A DNA stretch of 64,000 bases from Albugo candida (GCA_040437565.1 JBDOQK010000067.1:100374-164373); one strand, 5' to 3'; numbered from the stretch's first letter, positions 13,401 through 23,924 are shown. Translations and numbers: made by a program. The notes: a model not told the origin generated them from the sequence alone.

Positions 13401-15920
13401 CAGTGTACGCCCCAGTTGAACTCCCGCACTGCAGCAGTGAGAATTAAAAGCGGCAATGGAATCATTCACAGAATCTTTGGAAGGATCGTGCTGAAGATTT
13501 GCTTGCAAAAGTAACGCTCTACAGATATCCAAACAGCGTAATTGCATCGTATTGCTGGTAGCCAGCACCAAAGCTCTTCCACTCAGTCGACCGATTTTTT
13601 TGGTGGATAGAAGCACACAGTGAAACTGTCGGATGAATTCTTTGTGGCGAATACGAACGGAGAAACCTGCTCGGGCGATTCGAGCCGCTTCAACGACACC
13701 TGCACAGCGTAATTGCTCGACCACACGAATTCGATCCAGATAATTCGGTTCCTTGTAGTCGTTGGTCTTGATACAGCGAATGTAATGAGCTTCTGTTTTA
13801 GCAATTTCAACCAAAAGAGAGTCCAATTGATACCGAAATTGAGCTGATAGACTCGCAACGGAGACAGTGGAATTCCGTCGATATCTTCCGGTACTTGACG
13901 GTTTCTTCAAAGGGGTATGAGCCAGGACTTGTGTGCTTTGGGAGAGTGTTCCGCTGCCTTTGAATGCGTCCAAGCGGCCATCTTCATCAATCCTTCCTTT
14001 CGATCCGATAAAAGCGAGGATCTCGTTGGAAGACTGTTGAAATAATTGCTGGGCATTCAATGGAAGTGTATCCATATTTTTCTCCAGAAATCGATCCAAA
14101 TCGTAACGAACGTGACCGGCAAAATGTTTGATCACAAACTGAAAACGGCTTTGTTCGATATTTCCGGCACTAAAGCATACATTCGCCAAGACGCTATCGA
14201 GTCGGCTGCATCCTCTCTTCACGTACACGCGATACAGTTTGGTAATAAGCGCTTCATTGCATCCTTTTGGTAGCATGCATTCCTGATTGAGAAGGGAGAA
14301 GAATCCTTGTGTGCGATCGTCAAAGAAGGAGAGGCAATTGAGATTGTCCGAGTATTCAATCTCCTTCCATACAATTTCTTCGTCTCGGTACATTTGCTGC
14401 TCCTTTTGAAAAACGCACTCATTGAATTGTGCTTGAATCCTTTCGTTCGCATAATTGATAAAAAGCTGCTCGAAACCATTCTGCTCGACATTTTCGAATC
14501 CAAAGATATCGAGAATTCCGATGCAGAGAAGCGAACCACGAGGTTGTGACTCTGAGCCAGCATCGATCGTGGTGTTGAGACGCTGAACAAGCCATTCGAA
14601 TAAGCCGCAATATATGAATTTGGCAAGAGACTGACATACTTCTGCTGCTTGAGTCGGGCTTACATCCAAATGCACCGTTTCCACGCCTGCCTGGATTTTC
14701 TTCGTAATTATGAGCGTTGTGAGCGATTCGACCGGTAACTTGAGCAAATCAGAAGCTTTTGCTAGGTGTTCCTTACACGTTTCTTCCACCACGATGTTTC
14801 GATCTGTGGATGCGAATCGCACGTTCCCGAGATGCAACACGGCTCCAAGAAGACTGAATAGATCATCTCTTTCTGACTGGAGCGTCCCGATATCGTTTAG
14901 AGCTTGTATGGTTTTCTCGTAGCGACACTTGTACGTATTCTGTTGTGTCATCGTGAATCGCGCCAGTTGTGGGAGGAAATGGAAGGAAATGTGACCAGCT
15001 AAGAGACGATTTTTAGTCTCTTCCGATGCTCCAAAATAAAGCTCATAAAAAATGTGAAAGTTCTGTTCACATGGCGCCTGATGAATCAAACGGACTTTCT
15101 CCAAAAGATACGATGCGACTCGAGCTCCGATTAGAATATGTGACGTTGCATTGAATTGCAAAGTTGTGAATTTGCCAAATCGACTGCTGTTATCGTTGCG
15201 TATTGTTTGTGCGTTTCCAAATGATTCCAAAATTGGATTTGTTTGTAATATATATTTTCCGATCTTTGCACTTTTTTCATTCCCGAAAGCCAACGTCTCT
15301 TGTGTTGCGGTGAAGAAATGGAGCAGATATTTGGCAGTCTCTGTCTTTCCTGCTCCACTTTCTCCACTTACAAGAATTGACTGATTGCATCGATTCTTTC
15401 TCATCCTCTCAAATGTTCTCCTTCCAACAGCAAATACATGAGGTCGTCGAGACAGAGGACGTTCGCTTTGTATACTTGGGTCATATAAGGAAAGCTGAGA
15501 AGACGAATAAAGATTGTCGATGGTTTTGAACGGGTTAAGTGCCACCAGTATCTCTCCAAGAAATGTATAAATCTGATCGCGTTGGTACCGCCGATGTAGT
15601 ACATGAAGGATCGATGGCTCGTGAAGATGAGGTAATTCTGTAAGACAATGCAGTGATCCGACATTGTCGATGTTGTTGCATAGAAACCATTGACGTAAGC
15701 GACCTTGACTCTGTAGCGAGCTCATCGACGAACCGACATTTTTCGATTTCTTCCACAGCGAAAGTATTTTTACTTCGCCGTTTTGGATTAGCTGAACGTG
15801 AATTGATTCCTTTGTGTCGTGTGCCTGATGGCTCAGAACAATTGCTGCGGTCCATACTTGCGATTCGCACGGGATCCAAATGTGCGTACCAGCTTCCATT
15901 CGAGAATTCGGCCCACACAT
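10454..15920 (-). CDS. myosin with IQ repeats and C-terminal FYVE zinc finger
   Basis: An actin-based motor predicted to bind PI3P membranes. The motor starts near residue 8 and carries P-loop GESGAGKTETAK, switch I NDNSSRFGK and switch II DIFGFE. At least four IQ-like calmodulin-binding segments follow, then a Ser/Thr-rich linker and a FYVE finger with core WRHHCRLCG. A short intron near 10747-10802 joins FCH to EHSSRRVTL. The finger continues to VCDECY, and the protein ends in a disordered tail. Myosin-FYVE fusions are known from oomycetes. The raw reading carries a false second copy of the motor end and IQ region (12090-12901), because two versions flank the 100-N gap. The copies differ by about 20 substitutions and 9 nt and stay in frame by chance. 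A second gap at 10938-11037 repeats part of the FYVE exon. The start could be either of two close ATGs (15920 or 15899). Confidence 0.9.
10799..11176. repeat. 100-N gap with 139-bp repeated flank
   Basis: N run 10938-11037. Sequence 10799-10937 recurs at 11038-11176. It cuts the FYVE exon of the myosin and is an assembly overlap. Confidence 0.9.
12090..13822. repeat. 100-N gap with diverged 0.8-kb repeated flank (probable alleles)
   Basis: N run 12902-13001. 12090-12901 (812 bp) and 13002-13822 (821 bp) are the same part of the myosin gene but differ by about 20 substitutions and one 9-nt indel that keeps the frame. This is the most diverged of the gap pairs. Two haplotypes placed in tandem is the simplest reading. 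A true tandem exon duplication is less likely because the copies meet exactly at the N run. Confidence 0.8.
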
Positions 15921-16176
15921 ACGTACAAAACCGGTTCAACCAGCCTCTTTTTTCTGATATTAGCGTATAATCCAGTTGGAAATTGTGCGATAAGCATCCA
16001 GTCAATATGAATTGGCATCTGTTTTTCCCTGATATCTAAAATTGCTTGGACAAAATATTGACAATTAGCATCCAGTACTTTTGGGTAAGTTCCGATCGTT
16101 GGCTGGAGGCTTGTGATGTTTAACAAGCCATTTCACGCTCTCATCTGTGGTTGGACGCGGTCGATTTTAAATGCCA
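15921..16176. promoter_or_regulatory. spacer upstream of myosin, downstream of HSF-like gene
   Basis: 256 bp between the stop of the HSF-like gene and the myosin start, both on the minus strand. An open minus-strand stretch crosses it, but I see no family match. It probably holds the HSF-like 3' UTR and the myosin promoter. Confidence 0.35.
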
Positions 16177-16887
16177 CTACCCGTAAAACGACGAGATTTG
16201 GGATAGAATCTCCGAGTCCGATAATAATTGGCTCTGGCTCTCACTCAGAAGCCCCGAAGGAATCGGAAAGAGCATTTTGTTGGTCTCAAAAGTATCGCCA
16301 ATGTTTTCAGGTCTTAAACGATTCTCTTCAAAAGCATTGGCATCCAGGCATTCATCGAATGACGCACCTGGAAACGTACTTGGAGCAAAGGACCAGTCTT
16401 CATCTTGATCTGTGACAAAAGAAACCGGCATGCTGGGGGTCGGTGCGACAATAATATGACATCCTTCCATCTTTCCAGTCGTATGTATTTGAAATTGTAT
16501 TTCCAACGGACCGAAATGAGAATCAAATGACACCAATGGCCACTGTAATTCCGACTTGGACGGCTTTATCGCATCCATTCTCTTCCCCAATTCCTCTGTG
16601 AAGCATTTTAATAAAAGCTCGGGTCTTGACGCTCTCCGAAAGACTGAATGACAGTATAAATCGTCTCTTGTCGTCGTGTCCTTTGTGTGTGTAAAACGAA
16701 ACTTGCTCAAAACCCGATCCAATACTCGGAAGGAAACCTGTAAAAGGCGCTGTAATTGAGGCCGACGGCGATACAAAAGGCGAACTGTATGCCCATCTTC
16801 TGTCCAGCGTAGCACGGTCGCATCCACTGAGCTCTCCAGAATGAAATGCAGCTTTTGTATTACTTGGAAATCTCTTTCCTGTGCCAT
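16177..16887 (-). CDS. divergent HSF-type DNA-binding protein
   Basis: A probable transcription factor. From the ATG at 16887 the protein has 236 residues. The open frame extends upstream without an ATG, so a further 5' exon is possible. Residues from about 5 to 100 follow the HSF DNA-binding domain: FQVIQKLHFILE (helix 1), ILRW-type strand with TEDG, SFRVLDRVLSKFRF at the recognition-helix position, then LYCHSVFRRASRPELLLKCF, matching the family's F-H-FRRG-PELL end. The usual SFVRQLN-YGF recognition segment is strongly altered. The C-terminal half is acidic and serine/proline-rich, consistent with an activation region. HSF-like families are expanded in stramenopiles. The family call is by eye and needs a profile search; target genes are unknown. 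Confidence 0.6.
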   Translation of the reverse strand: MAQERDFQVIQKLHFILESSVDATVLRWTEDGHTVRLLYRRRPQLQRLLQVSFRVLDRVLSKFRFTHTKDTTTRDDLYCHSVFRRASRPELLLKCFTEELGKRMDAIKPSKSELQWPLVSFDSHFGPLEIQFQIHTTGKMEGCHIIVAPTPSMPVSFVTDQDEDWSFAPSTFPGASFDECLDANAFEENRLRPENIGDTFETNKMLFPIPSGLLSESQSQLLSDSEILSQISSFYG

Positions 16888-16916
16888 TCTTTGCGGTACA
16901 AAGTAGCTCCTCTTTT

Positions 16917-17718
16917 TCAAAGCGGTGTGAATAGCTTAAGAGCATACCTTTTGATCTCAGCATCCGATCGATCCATAGCCAAATGAAGCGCATCATCTGC
17001 AAGTACGGTCACAATTGTTAGCGACTGTCCCTTTCCACCGCAAACGCCATTCTTTGACGCATTTTGGACGCTTTCTAATGCTTTGGTGCATATAAAATCA
17101 CTCTGTTGAGTTACCTTTGGCTACATTCGTGCAAGAGTGAATGCGGTCGGTACGAATTATCAACTTACGTGTTTGGCGTGTGTCTTTTCCTCGACGCAGC
17201 TCTTGTGCGCATTGAGTAGACATGTGGTGCGTAGTTGTAATCCGTTGATCTCGTTTTGAGTACGCTTTTGCGGATTTCAGAGAGCTTTCATAATGCAAGA
17301 GTGAATGCGCATTACCTCTTCCGCCNNNNNNNNNNNNNNNNNNNNNNNNNNNNNNNNNNNNNNNNNNNNNNNNNNNNNNNNNNNNNNNNNNNNNNNNNNN
17401 NNNNNNNNNNNNNNNNNNNNNNNNNAATCACTCTGTTGAGTTACCTTTGGCTACATTCGTGCAAGAGTGAATGCGGTCGGTACGAATTATCAACTTACGT
17501 GTTTGGCGTGTGTCTTTTCCTCGACGCAGCTCTTGTGCGCATTGAGTAGACATGTGGTGCGTAGTTGTAATCCGTTGATCTCGTTTTGAGTACGCTTTTG
17601 CGGATTTCAGAGAGCTTTCATAATGCAAGAGTGAATGCGCATTACCTCTTCCGCCTCTTTTAGCGCGCGACATGAAGTCAACTTCAAGTGATGAATTCAT
17701 TGAATTGCCGCAATTCAT
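16917..17718 (-). CDS. small spliced gene, unknown
   Basis: A short multi-exon gene. Exon 1 begins at the ATG at 17718 (MNCGNSMNSS...SRAKRGGR). An intron of about 51 bp follows, starting GTAATGCG and ending GCAAAAG, then a basic exon (AYSKRDQRITTTHH... RRGKDTRQT). A last exon includes SLTIVTVLADDALHLAMDRS and ends at the TGA complementary to 16917-16919. The junction before the last exon is unresolved: several acceptors are possible. The stop lies only 29 bp from the HSF-like ATG on the same strand. A 230-bp repeated gap flank falls on exons 1-2. I do not recognise the family. Confidence 0.45.
17096..17655. repeat. 100-N gap with 230-bp repeated flank
   Basis: N run 17326-17425. 17096-17325 recurs at 17426-17655 with no difference that I can see. 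Assembly overlap. Confidence 0.9.
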
Positions 17719-17967
17719 TGATTTGACAGCCTAAAATCATTGGCTCTAACGCATTTGTCATTTTGCAGCGAGCGAAGCGGATGAAAGCTTAAAGACGCTG
17801 CAAAGCGTTTGCTCCAATCTCTTGCTTCCCCTCACGCAATCCGACATATACCAAGAGATAACTCTGAATTCTGCGTGTGTAGGGACATTGCGTTCCGATT
17901 GCATTTGATCCCAAGAAATGAAGTCAACATACTCCCTTTGCTATTTTCATAATAATATATCATTTCG

Positions 17968-19738
17968 CTACCCCGACACCGAATCTAATCGTTCAGAATC
18001 CTCCAAACTCCCTTTTTCGGCCGAGTCACTGAACTGCTTTAACACTTTGGTGTTATATGAATTGCACTTTTCCTGTTGACATTTGTGGTACACAAAATGG
18101 TATTTCGTGATAGAACGACACTCACAGTCGCTGCAGTAAATCAGAGATCGGACATTAGCGTACTCTATCGGCATTTGCTCGCGCTCCATCAACTCGTCAA
18201 TACTCGCGAAATAAAGCTCCATGTCACCCAGCGATTTCGAGCACAACGGGCACACATAATTTGACTAAGATAAAGTAAGGACCTCTCCGATTCAAAAAGT
18301 GATTTCCGTACCAGCGTGTATTCCTCGTAGCAAGTCACATGCATACAGTGGCCGCAGGGAAGGAACATCACCGGTGTTGTCGATGTGAACATGAATGTGT
18401 GACAAATCGGACAATCGGACTCTAACGAGCGCTCGACACATTTATGTTTCTTCAGACTGATGCTCATACACGCATTACATCGATCACAATGAAAGTAGTC
18501 AATGTCCAATCCTTTCCCAATTCGACAAATTTTGCATTTGTCGCAGTGATAAATAGCTTTTTTGGCGTCGTCATCGTAAAATTTACAAATACTGCAAAAG
18601 TATTGTGCGAATTCGACGCCACAAAAGCTATCAACACATCGATTTGTGACCGGCTGTCACACATTCAGTCATAACAGGTGATGGAGTTCGCGATGAAGCA
18701 AAAAACCGACCTGGATTGTGTTACAAGACATACACGAGACCTCTTCTGTCGCGTATCGATCGATACTGTGTGTCTCGTTCTCATCGTGACAAAAGCGGCA
18801 TGTGTACCAATTGCCACAACACTTAGCCCGAAGCTTGCAACGACGTCTACATTGATCGTAGTGAGCAGATGACGAGCGGGATTTATTTGACGTACTGGTA
18901 GTGCTGGCAGCCTAGAATAGACTTGAGCTCGTCCTTGAGCATCAGGATGAGCATGAGATTGGATCAAAATGGAGGATGAGACGAACATGGTGGGTTGGCT
19001 GAAGACGCTCGGTCTCGTTGTCACAGGAGCCTTTGACTGCACTGATTTTTTGACGAGAATCGTTCCACTGNNNNNNNNNNNNNNNNNNNNNNNNNNNNNN
19101 NNNNNNNNNNNNNNNNNNNNNNNNNNNNNNNNNNNNNNNNNNNNNNNNNNNNNNNNNNNNNNNNNNNNNNTACAAGACATACACGAGACCTCTTCTGTCG
19201 CGTATCGATCGATACTGTGTGTCTCGTTCTCATCGTGACAAAAGCGGCATGTGTACCAATTGCCACAACACTTAGCCCGAAGCTTGCAACGACGTCTACA
19301 TTGATCGTAGTGAGCAGATGACGAGCGGGATTTATTTGACGTACTGGTAGTGCTGGCAGCCTAGAATAGACTTGAGCTCGTCCTTGAGCATCAGGATGAG
19401 CATGAGATTGGATCAAAATGGAGGATGAGACGAACATGGTGGGTTGGCTGAAGACGCTCGGTCTCGTTGTCACAGGAGCCTTTGACTGCACTGATTTTTT
19501 GACGAGAATCGTTCCACTGCTTCATCATCAGTCCTTGAACGAGTTCGGCCTTATCTTTTGGAGTCAAAGACGTACGAGCTTGTACTTGGCGGATCTGAGC
19601 CTTTAGCATTTCCTGAGCATTTTGATCGTGATGCAGAGGAGATGGTAGCGAGCTTGGTCGAACTATTGATCCTTGATGATTCTCTTCTCCCCCTAGAGAG
19701 TCTCCAAGAGCACGTTCAAGGCTACAGCATCGGAACAC
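17968..19738 (-). CDS. CHY zinc finger / RING E3 ubiquitin ligase (RCHY1/PIRH2-like)
   Basis: Predicted E3 ubiquitin ligase. Visible in order: an N-terminal helical segment (TPKDKAELVQGLMMKQWNDS), a CHY finger (HYDQCRRRCKLRAKCCGNWY, CRFCHDE, CMSC), a CTCHY-type part (YFCSICKFYDDD, YHCDKCKICRIG, FHCDRCNACM, KKHKCVE), a RING (DCPICH, FLPCGHCMHVTCYEEY, YVCPLC) and a C-terminal zinc-ribbon (CSDCE, CQQEKCNSYNT). Introns at 18265-18311 (47 bp) and 18654-18710 (57 bp) restore the frame exactly between these motifs. At least one more intron lies between the helical segment and the CHY finger, ending TTCTAG. The 5' start is not resolved because the first exon has no ATG. A 349-bp gap overlap repeats the CHY exon. 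Confidence 0.88.
18722..19519. repeat. 100-N gap with 349-bp repeated flank
   Basis: N run 19071-19170. 18722-19070 recurs at 19171-19519. It duplicates the CHY exon of the RING gene on paper only. Confidence 0.9.
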
Positions 19739-19787
19739 GTTACTTGACTACAAAGACCGAAGTCATGTCATCCACCTTTGCAACATC

Positions 19788-19996
19788 TTGCGCGCAAAAG
19801 TCTTCTTTAGTCAGAAGACAATTCCTCCCTATGCGTTATTGGGCGGCTTTGCCGCGTTGCTTGTCCTAAATATAACACTATCTATTTCTATGTCCAGAAG
19901 CGTATTATGGAGCGCATTATCGTACAAAATGTTGCATTTGTGCGCTTTTGGGCTCAAGAGCGAGTCCGACCGCAATGGGAAGTGTTCACGGATTAG
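19788..19996 (+). CDS. small single-pass membrane protein (tentative)
   Basis: A short plus-strand coding stretch beside the 5' end of the RING gene. One open frame encodes SQKTIPPYALLGGFAALLVL, a clear single membrane segment. A second frame, reached if a 36-bp intron ending CCAG is removed, continues KRIMERIIVQNVAFVRFW and stops at 19994-19996. The layout, a short positively charged protein with one membrane span, recalls small mitochondrial inner-membrane subunits, but I cannot name it. No ATG is in frame near the beginning, so a 5' exon is probably missing. The end is repeated after the next gap. Confidence 0.4.
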
Positions 19997-20179
19997 AAAG
20001 AGNNNNNNNNNNNNNNNNNNNNNNNNNNNNNNNNNNNNNNNNNNNNNNNNNNNNNNNNNNNNNNNNNNNNNNNNNNNNNNNNNNNNNNNNNNNNNNNNNN
20101 NNAAAATGTTGCATTTGTGCGCTTTTGGGCTCAAGAGCGAGTCCGACCGCAATGGGAAGTGTTCACGGATTAGAAAGAG
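19926..20179. repeat. 100-N gap with 77-bp repeated flank
   Basis: N run 20003-20102. 19926-20002 recurs at 20103-20179 without change. Assembly overlap. Confidence 0.9.
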
Positions 20180-20452
20180 CGTACAATGCAGCCGATGCTG
20201 AGTTTTGGATGGTGTCACAGGTGGAAGACCCGTGTGTAGCAGTTTCTTTGTGGATAGCGAATTGCACTAGTTCATTTTACAGCAGCGAAATTATTTGCCA
20301 CGTATCGTAAGGACCTCTTCTCCCGTTGAGTATATCGTGACGTAATTCTCATGCTACTCTGAATCACACGATGGTGATTTTAATATTTCCACGTGGCCTC
20401 TGGCGTATGCGTTCATCATGCATTGTTTATTTTCTTAACACGTGCTAACGCC

Positions 20453-21244
20453 ATGCAGACGAATCGCATGTTTTTTTTTTTTTTTATGTGTGGCTGCTTG
20501 ACGCTCTCACTTGAAGCGATGGTAACCCGCACGAGTAAGCGTCCGGTTGAGACAGCTACAGATACGACTACAATATTACAGGGTAAGAGACATGAATACT
20601 TTTCACTAACAAAGTCAAAGAATGAGGAAGGAAGCAGTGAAACAAATAGTGAGCGAACTACTAAAGGTTCGTCTAAGGAAAACACTCCTGGATATCAAAT
20701 CAAGTCAAAAGATGAACGGGGAGGGGTGCTATCTCATACAAAGCCACAATTGCCGTCAACAGGTAAATTGGTTTCAGTTGAGGTGGGAACAAGTACACGT
20801 GGCAAATATAAAGTCGGGACTTTGCGAGATGACCCGGGGACTAAGGGTTTACCGAGACCACCATTATACCAAACGTACTTAAATGGACAATCCTCTAGCC
20901 CCCCTGGAAATGTGCACGGGCTATTGTACAGCGACCGCAACAAACTGAAAGTGACAGGAGATCGATTTGGGATACCACCGAATTCTCCATCTTCACACGA
21001 GAAGAAGATACTAGTAGCACGTCCAAAACCAACGAAATCAACAACATCAAAAGGTGTCTCCTGGTTGAAGGGTCTGTTCAAGAAAACACCATCGACGAAT
21101 AAACAACCACGCCCTGTAATGCCGATAGACATTAATAGAATCCGTCCCGGAGATGATCCGGTTACACGTGCAGCAGTTGATGCTAAAATGATGGAATTCC
21201 ATGATATAATTGCACAGCGGGGGCAAAAAGGAGGACACGTGTGA
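20453..21244 (+). CDS. candidate secreted effector protein
   Basis: An intronless 263-residue ORF from the first in-frame ATG. It opens with MQTNRM, five phenylalanines, then MCGCLTLSLEA, a good signal peptide. The mature part is basic and rich in Ser, Thr, Lys and Pro, with no transmembrane segment and almost no cysteine. This is typical of secreted oomycete proteins, but I see no RxLR, CHxC or LFLAK motif. A short amphipathic stretch, VSWLKGLFKK, lies near residue 220. The five Phe are coded by a 15-T run (20471-20485), a likely slippage site. Codon use looks less GC-rich than in the genes to the left. It sits at the edge of the gene-poor region. No enzyme or host target can be named. Confidence 0.6.
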   Translation: MQTNRMFFFFFMCGCLTLSLEAMVTRTSKRPVETATDTTTILQGKRHEYFSLTKSKNEEGSSETNSERTTKGSSKENTPGYQIKSKDERGGVLSHTKPQLPSTGKLVSVEVGTSTRGKYKVGTLRDDPGTKGLPRPPLYQTYLNGQSSSPPGNVHGLLYSDRNKLKVTGDRFGIPPNSPSSHEKKILVARPKPTKSTTSKGVSWLKGLFKKTPSTNKQPRPVMPIDINRIRPGDDPVTRAAVDAKMMEFHDIIAQRGQKGGHV

Positions 21245-21591
21245 GAGTTGGTGTCTATAAGTAGGACAGAATTCGATACAGATGCTATAGGCTGATTACA
21301 TATGTGATGCTGCTTTTATAGCGAAATTNNNNNNNNNNNNNNNNNNNNNNNNNNNNNNNNNNNNNNNNNNNNNNNNNNNNNNNNNNNNNNNNNNNNNNNN
21401 NNNNNNNNNNNNNNNNNNNNNNNNNNNNACGTGCAGCAGTTGATGCTAAAATGATGGAATTCCATGATATAATTGCACAGCGGGGGCAAAAAGGAGGACA
21501 CGTGTGAGAGTTGGTGTCTATAAGTAGGACAGAATTCGATACAGATGCTATAGGCTGATTACATATGTGATGCTGCTTTTATAGCGAAATT
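21166..21591. repeat. 100-N gap with 163-bp repeated flank
   Basis: N run 21329-21428. 21166-21328, including the end of the effector candidate, recurs at 21429-21591. Assembly overlap. Confidence 0.9.
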
Positions 21592-22291
21592 TAACAATCT
21601 AAAGTTACGACTTCTAGTATCCCTTTTTAACAGCAACTTTTGAAACGCATGATCAGTGTTGCAGTGCGTGGTTGAATTTCAATTGTTTGTCAAGTGCACA
21701 GGTGAAATCAGAGGCATTCCGGGTGACCTAAAAACTCTTTTCTCCGCACGCCAGTGTCAGTGATATAATATAGCCAGATGTCCTTGATACGATAGAATGA
21801 TCATCTTGTTGTATCACACGTCGGCGAGGGCACTGAGATGAAGAAATTGCATAATCATAATTGCTCCGCAGAATCTGTGAGCGAATTTTTCACATTGTCA
21901 CTCAGATGCGAATGTATAAGCTTCACAATGGAAAATGTATAGGCTTCTAGTGCGATGTCGAAGAAGACGGTGATGTAAAGGAATGAGGTGGGTCCGTTCT
22001 GATAATCAAGGGAGAAATGTTGTATGTTCAATGGATATAGAGACCACCCGTGTTTTATGAACACGGGTCTTCCTCAAAGACATGTATATAGTGACCGAAA
22101 TTTGTATTGAACCAAAGTACTGATGTCTTTTCAATTGTGCCTTCATCAACAGGCTACCACTTCAAAGAGCGAAATAATTCAGAGCACTGAGGGACCACCA
22201 CGTGTCCCTTGTTCCTTATTTCTTGCTGCACTGTTTTCATTTTACCTTTTACTTTGCAACTTCAAGTACACTTCACGACAACATACGCAAA
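21592..22291. other. no gene seen; contains a short hairpin
   Basis: No supportable gene. A perfect inverted repeat (ACCCGTGTT, 5-nt loop, AACACGGGT) lies at 22046-22068. A 69-codon minus-strand open stretch spans 21855-22064, but it resembles nothing I know. Confidence 0.4.
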
Positions 22292-22483
22292 ATGGAATTC
22301 AATTTGCACTTTCGACACAAATTCGTGATTATAATGGGTTTTCTAGCAACGATGCTATGCGGCTGCTTTATGAACTCGCTCGACGGTCTAGTGAGGTCAG
22401 TGGATAGCATCTCTACCAAGCATATGTTACGAAGTCTTGGATCCATAGGATCCCTGGACGGATCCGGATTGGTTCAAGGATAA
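22292..22483 (+). CDS. short ORF with hydrophobic leader
   Basis: A 63-residue ORF that starts MEFNLHFRHK, has a hydrophobic core FVIIMGFLATMLCGCFM, then a polar tail with RSVDSISTKHMLRSLGSI. It could be a small secreted peptide or the decayed start of a secreted protein. No cysteine pattern or known motif supports a name, and it may be chance. Confidence 0.25.
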   Translation: MEFNLHFRHKFVIIMGFLATMLCGCFMNSLDGLVRSVDSISTKHMLRSLGSIGSLDGSGLVQG

Positions 22484-22914
22484 ATTTGGAGCAAAAGATT
22501 AAAAAGAATCTGGATTTAATAATTTCAAGGTTGGTTCGAAATTGTTAAGCTGAAGTAGGCGAAAGCTATTAGCATGGTTCGTTGTAACAAAGTTTTGGTT
22601 CATTTTGGTTCTCACCTGTGCTTGATACAGTTTTACACGCACTTTTTGATTAACATCATCATGAATGTTTTGTTTACGCAGCGTACCACGAGCCTTGTGC
22701 ACTCGATTCGAGATACGTTCAAAATGTTTAGAGTTGATTCTGTAGGTGAAAAGTCGTCGCTATGTCATTTTTGTATGCTCGCTGGCGTCTGCAATATTCT
22801 GTGCTGCATTTTCCGGATGTGCTAAAAACTGCAATGATTCGAGTTATATGTAATCGTGAAACTTGATTTCCTGAACGCTAATCGGGTATTTTATAGGACG
22901 CGACCAAAGAAAAG

Positions 22915-23025
22915 ATAATTTTTTTTATCAATCTCATTAACATTTACCGTGAGTGCTGCGATGTTGGTTCACGTTGAAATAATCGCGGAGCCGTTAGCAC
23001 TCACGCTGAAGTGGAACAGAATCAA
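22915..23025 (-). mobile_element. LINE fragment (start of endonuclease ORF)
   Basis: Reverse complement of this stretch is similar (about 80% by eye) to 62170-62270, which encodes the start of a LINE endonuclease domain. Shared words include CCACTTCAGCGTGA and CAGCACTCACGGT. It is a scrap of the same family, in opposite orientation. Confidence 0.6.
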
Positions 23026-23176
23026 ACTTCTTTCTAACAGCTTGAATGAAGAGGTGGAGCGTTGCAAATTCTTCCTGAAAAGTTAAGGCTCGATGGATAG
23101 CTCGTTGATATCACTCGAAGGAGAGCTCCTCGCCATTTTCCTGTAAAACCATTGGGATAACATTTGATGCCTACCT

Positions 23177-23924
23177 CTGAGCGTGACAATGATAGTAGCA
23201 CACTGATTGTCAAAATTCGGCAATGGTGGCAAGACTTCAAATTACTAGCTTTAGCAATCACAAATAAGTCAACCTTTTACAAGGACTGGCTGACTCGGAA
23301 TATTGGACCCAATATTTATTTGTGTAAACTCAAGAGTAGTCATGGCATCATCCCTAGAGCTGATTTTTGTGAGGCGATGTATTCAAGCTAAGTTCGAGAC
23401 ACAGCGGGCATCCAATCTAGCGACATAAGCACGGCGTATATGGTACTTCAGAGACAAAAATGGGACATACCAGGCCAGACAACGCAAAAAAGAGAGTTCT
23501 NNNNNNNNNNNNNNNNNNNNNNNNNNNNNNNNNNNNNNNNNNNNNNNNNNNNNNNNNNNNNNNNNNNNNNNNNNNNNNNNNNNNNNNNNNNNNNNNNNNN
23601 CTGAGCGTGACAATGATAGTAGCACACTGATTGTCAAAATTCGGCAATGGTGGCAAGACTTCAAATTACTAGCTTTAGCAATCACAAATAAGTCAACCTT
23701 TTACAAGGACTGGCTGACTCGGAATATTGGACCCAATATTTATTTGTGTAAACTCAAGAGTAGTCATGGCATCATCCCTAGAGCTGATTTTTGTGAGGCG
23801 ATGTATTCAAGCTAAGTTCGAGACACAGCGGGCATCCAATCTAGCGACATAAGCACGGCGTATATGGTACTTCAGAGACAAAAATGGGACATACCAGGCC
23901 AGACAACGCAAAAAAGAGAGTTCT
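23177..23924. repeat. 100-N gap with 324-bp repeated flank
   Basis: N run 23501-23600. 23177-23500 recurs at 23601-23924. Assembly overlap; no gene seen in it. Confidence 0.9.

Noticed and set aside
10923-15920. One uninterrupted 1665-codon myosin reading frame with a doubled IQ/motor-end region
   Set aside because: It runs through two 100-N gaps. The doubled part is exactly the repeated gap flank, so it is an assembly effect.
20453-21244. RxLR or CHxC effector class
   Set aside because: After the leader there is no RxLR-EER, CHxC or LFLAK motif. Only the general secreted features remain.
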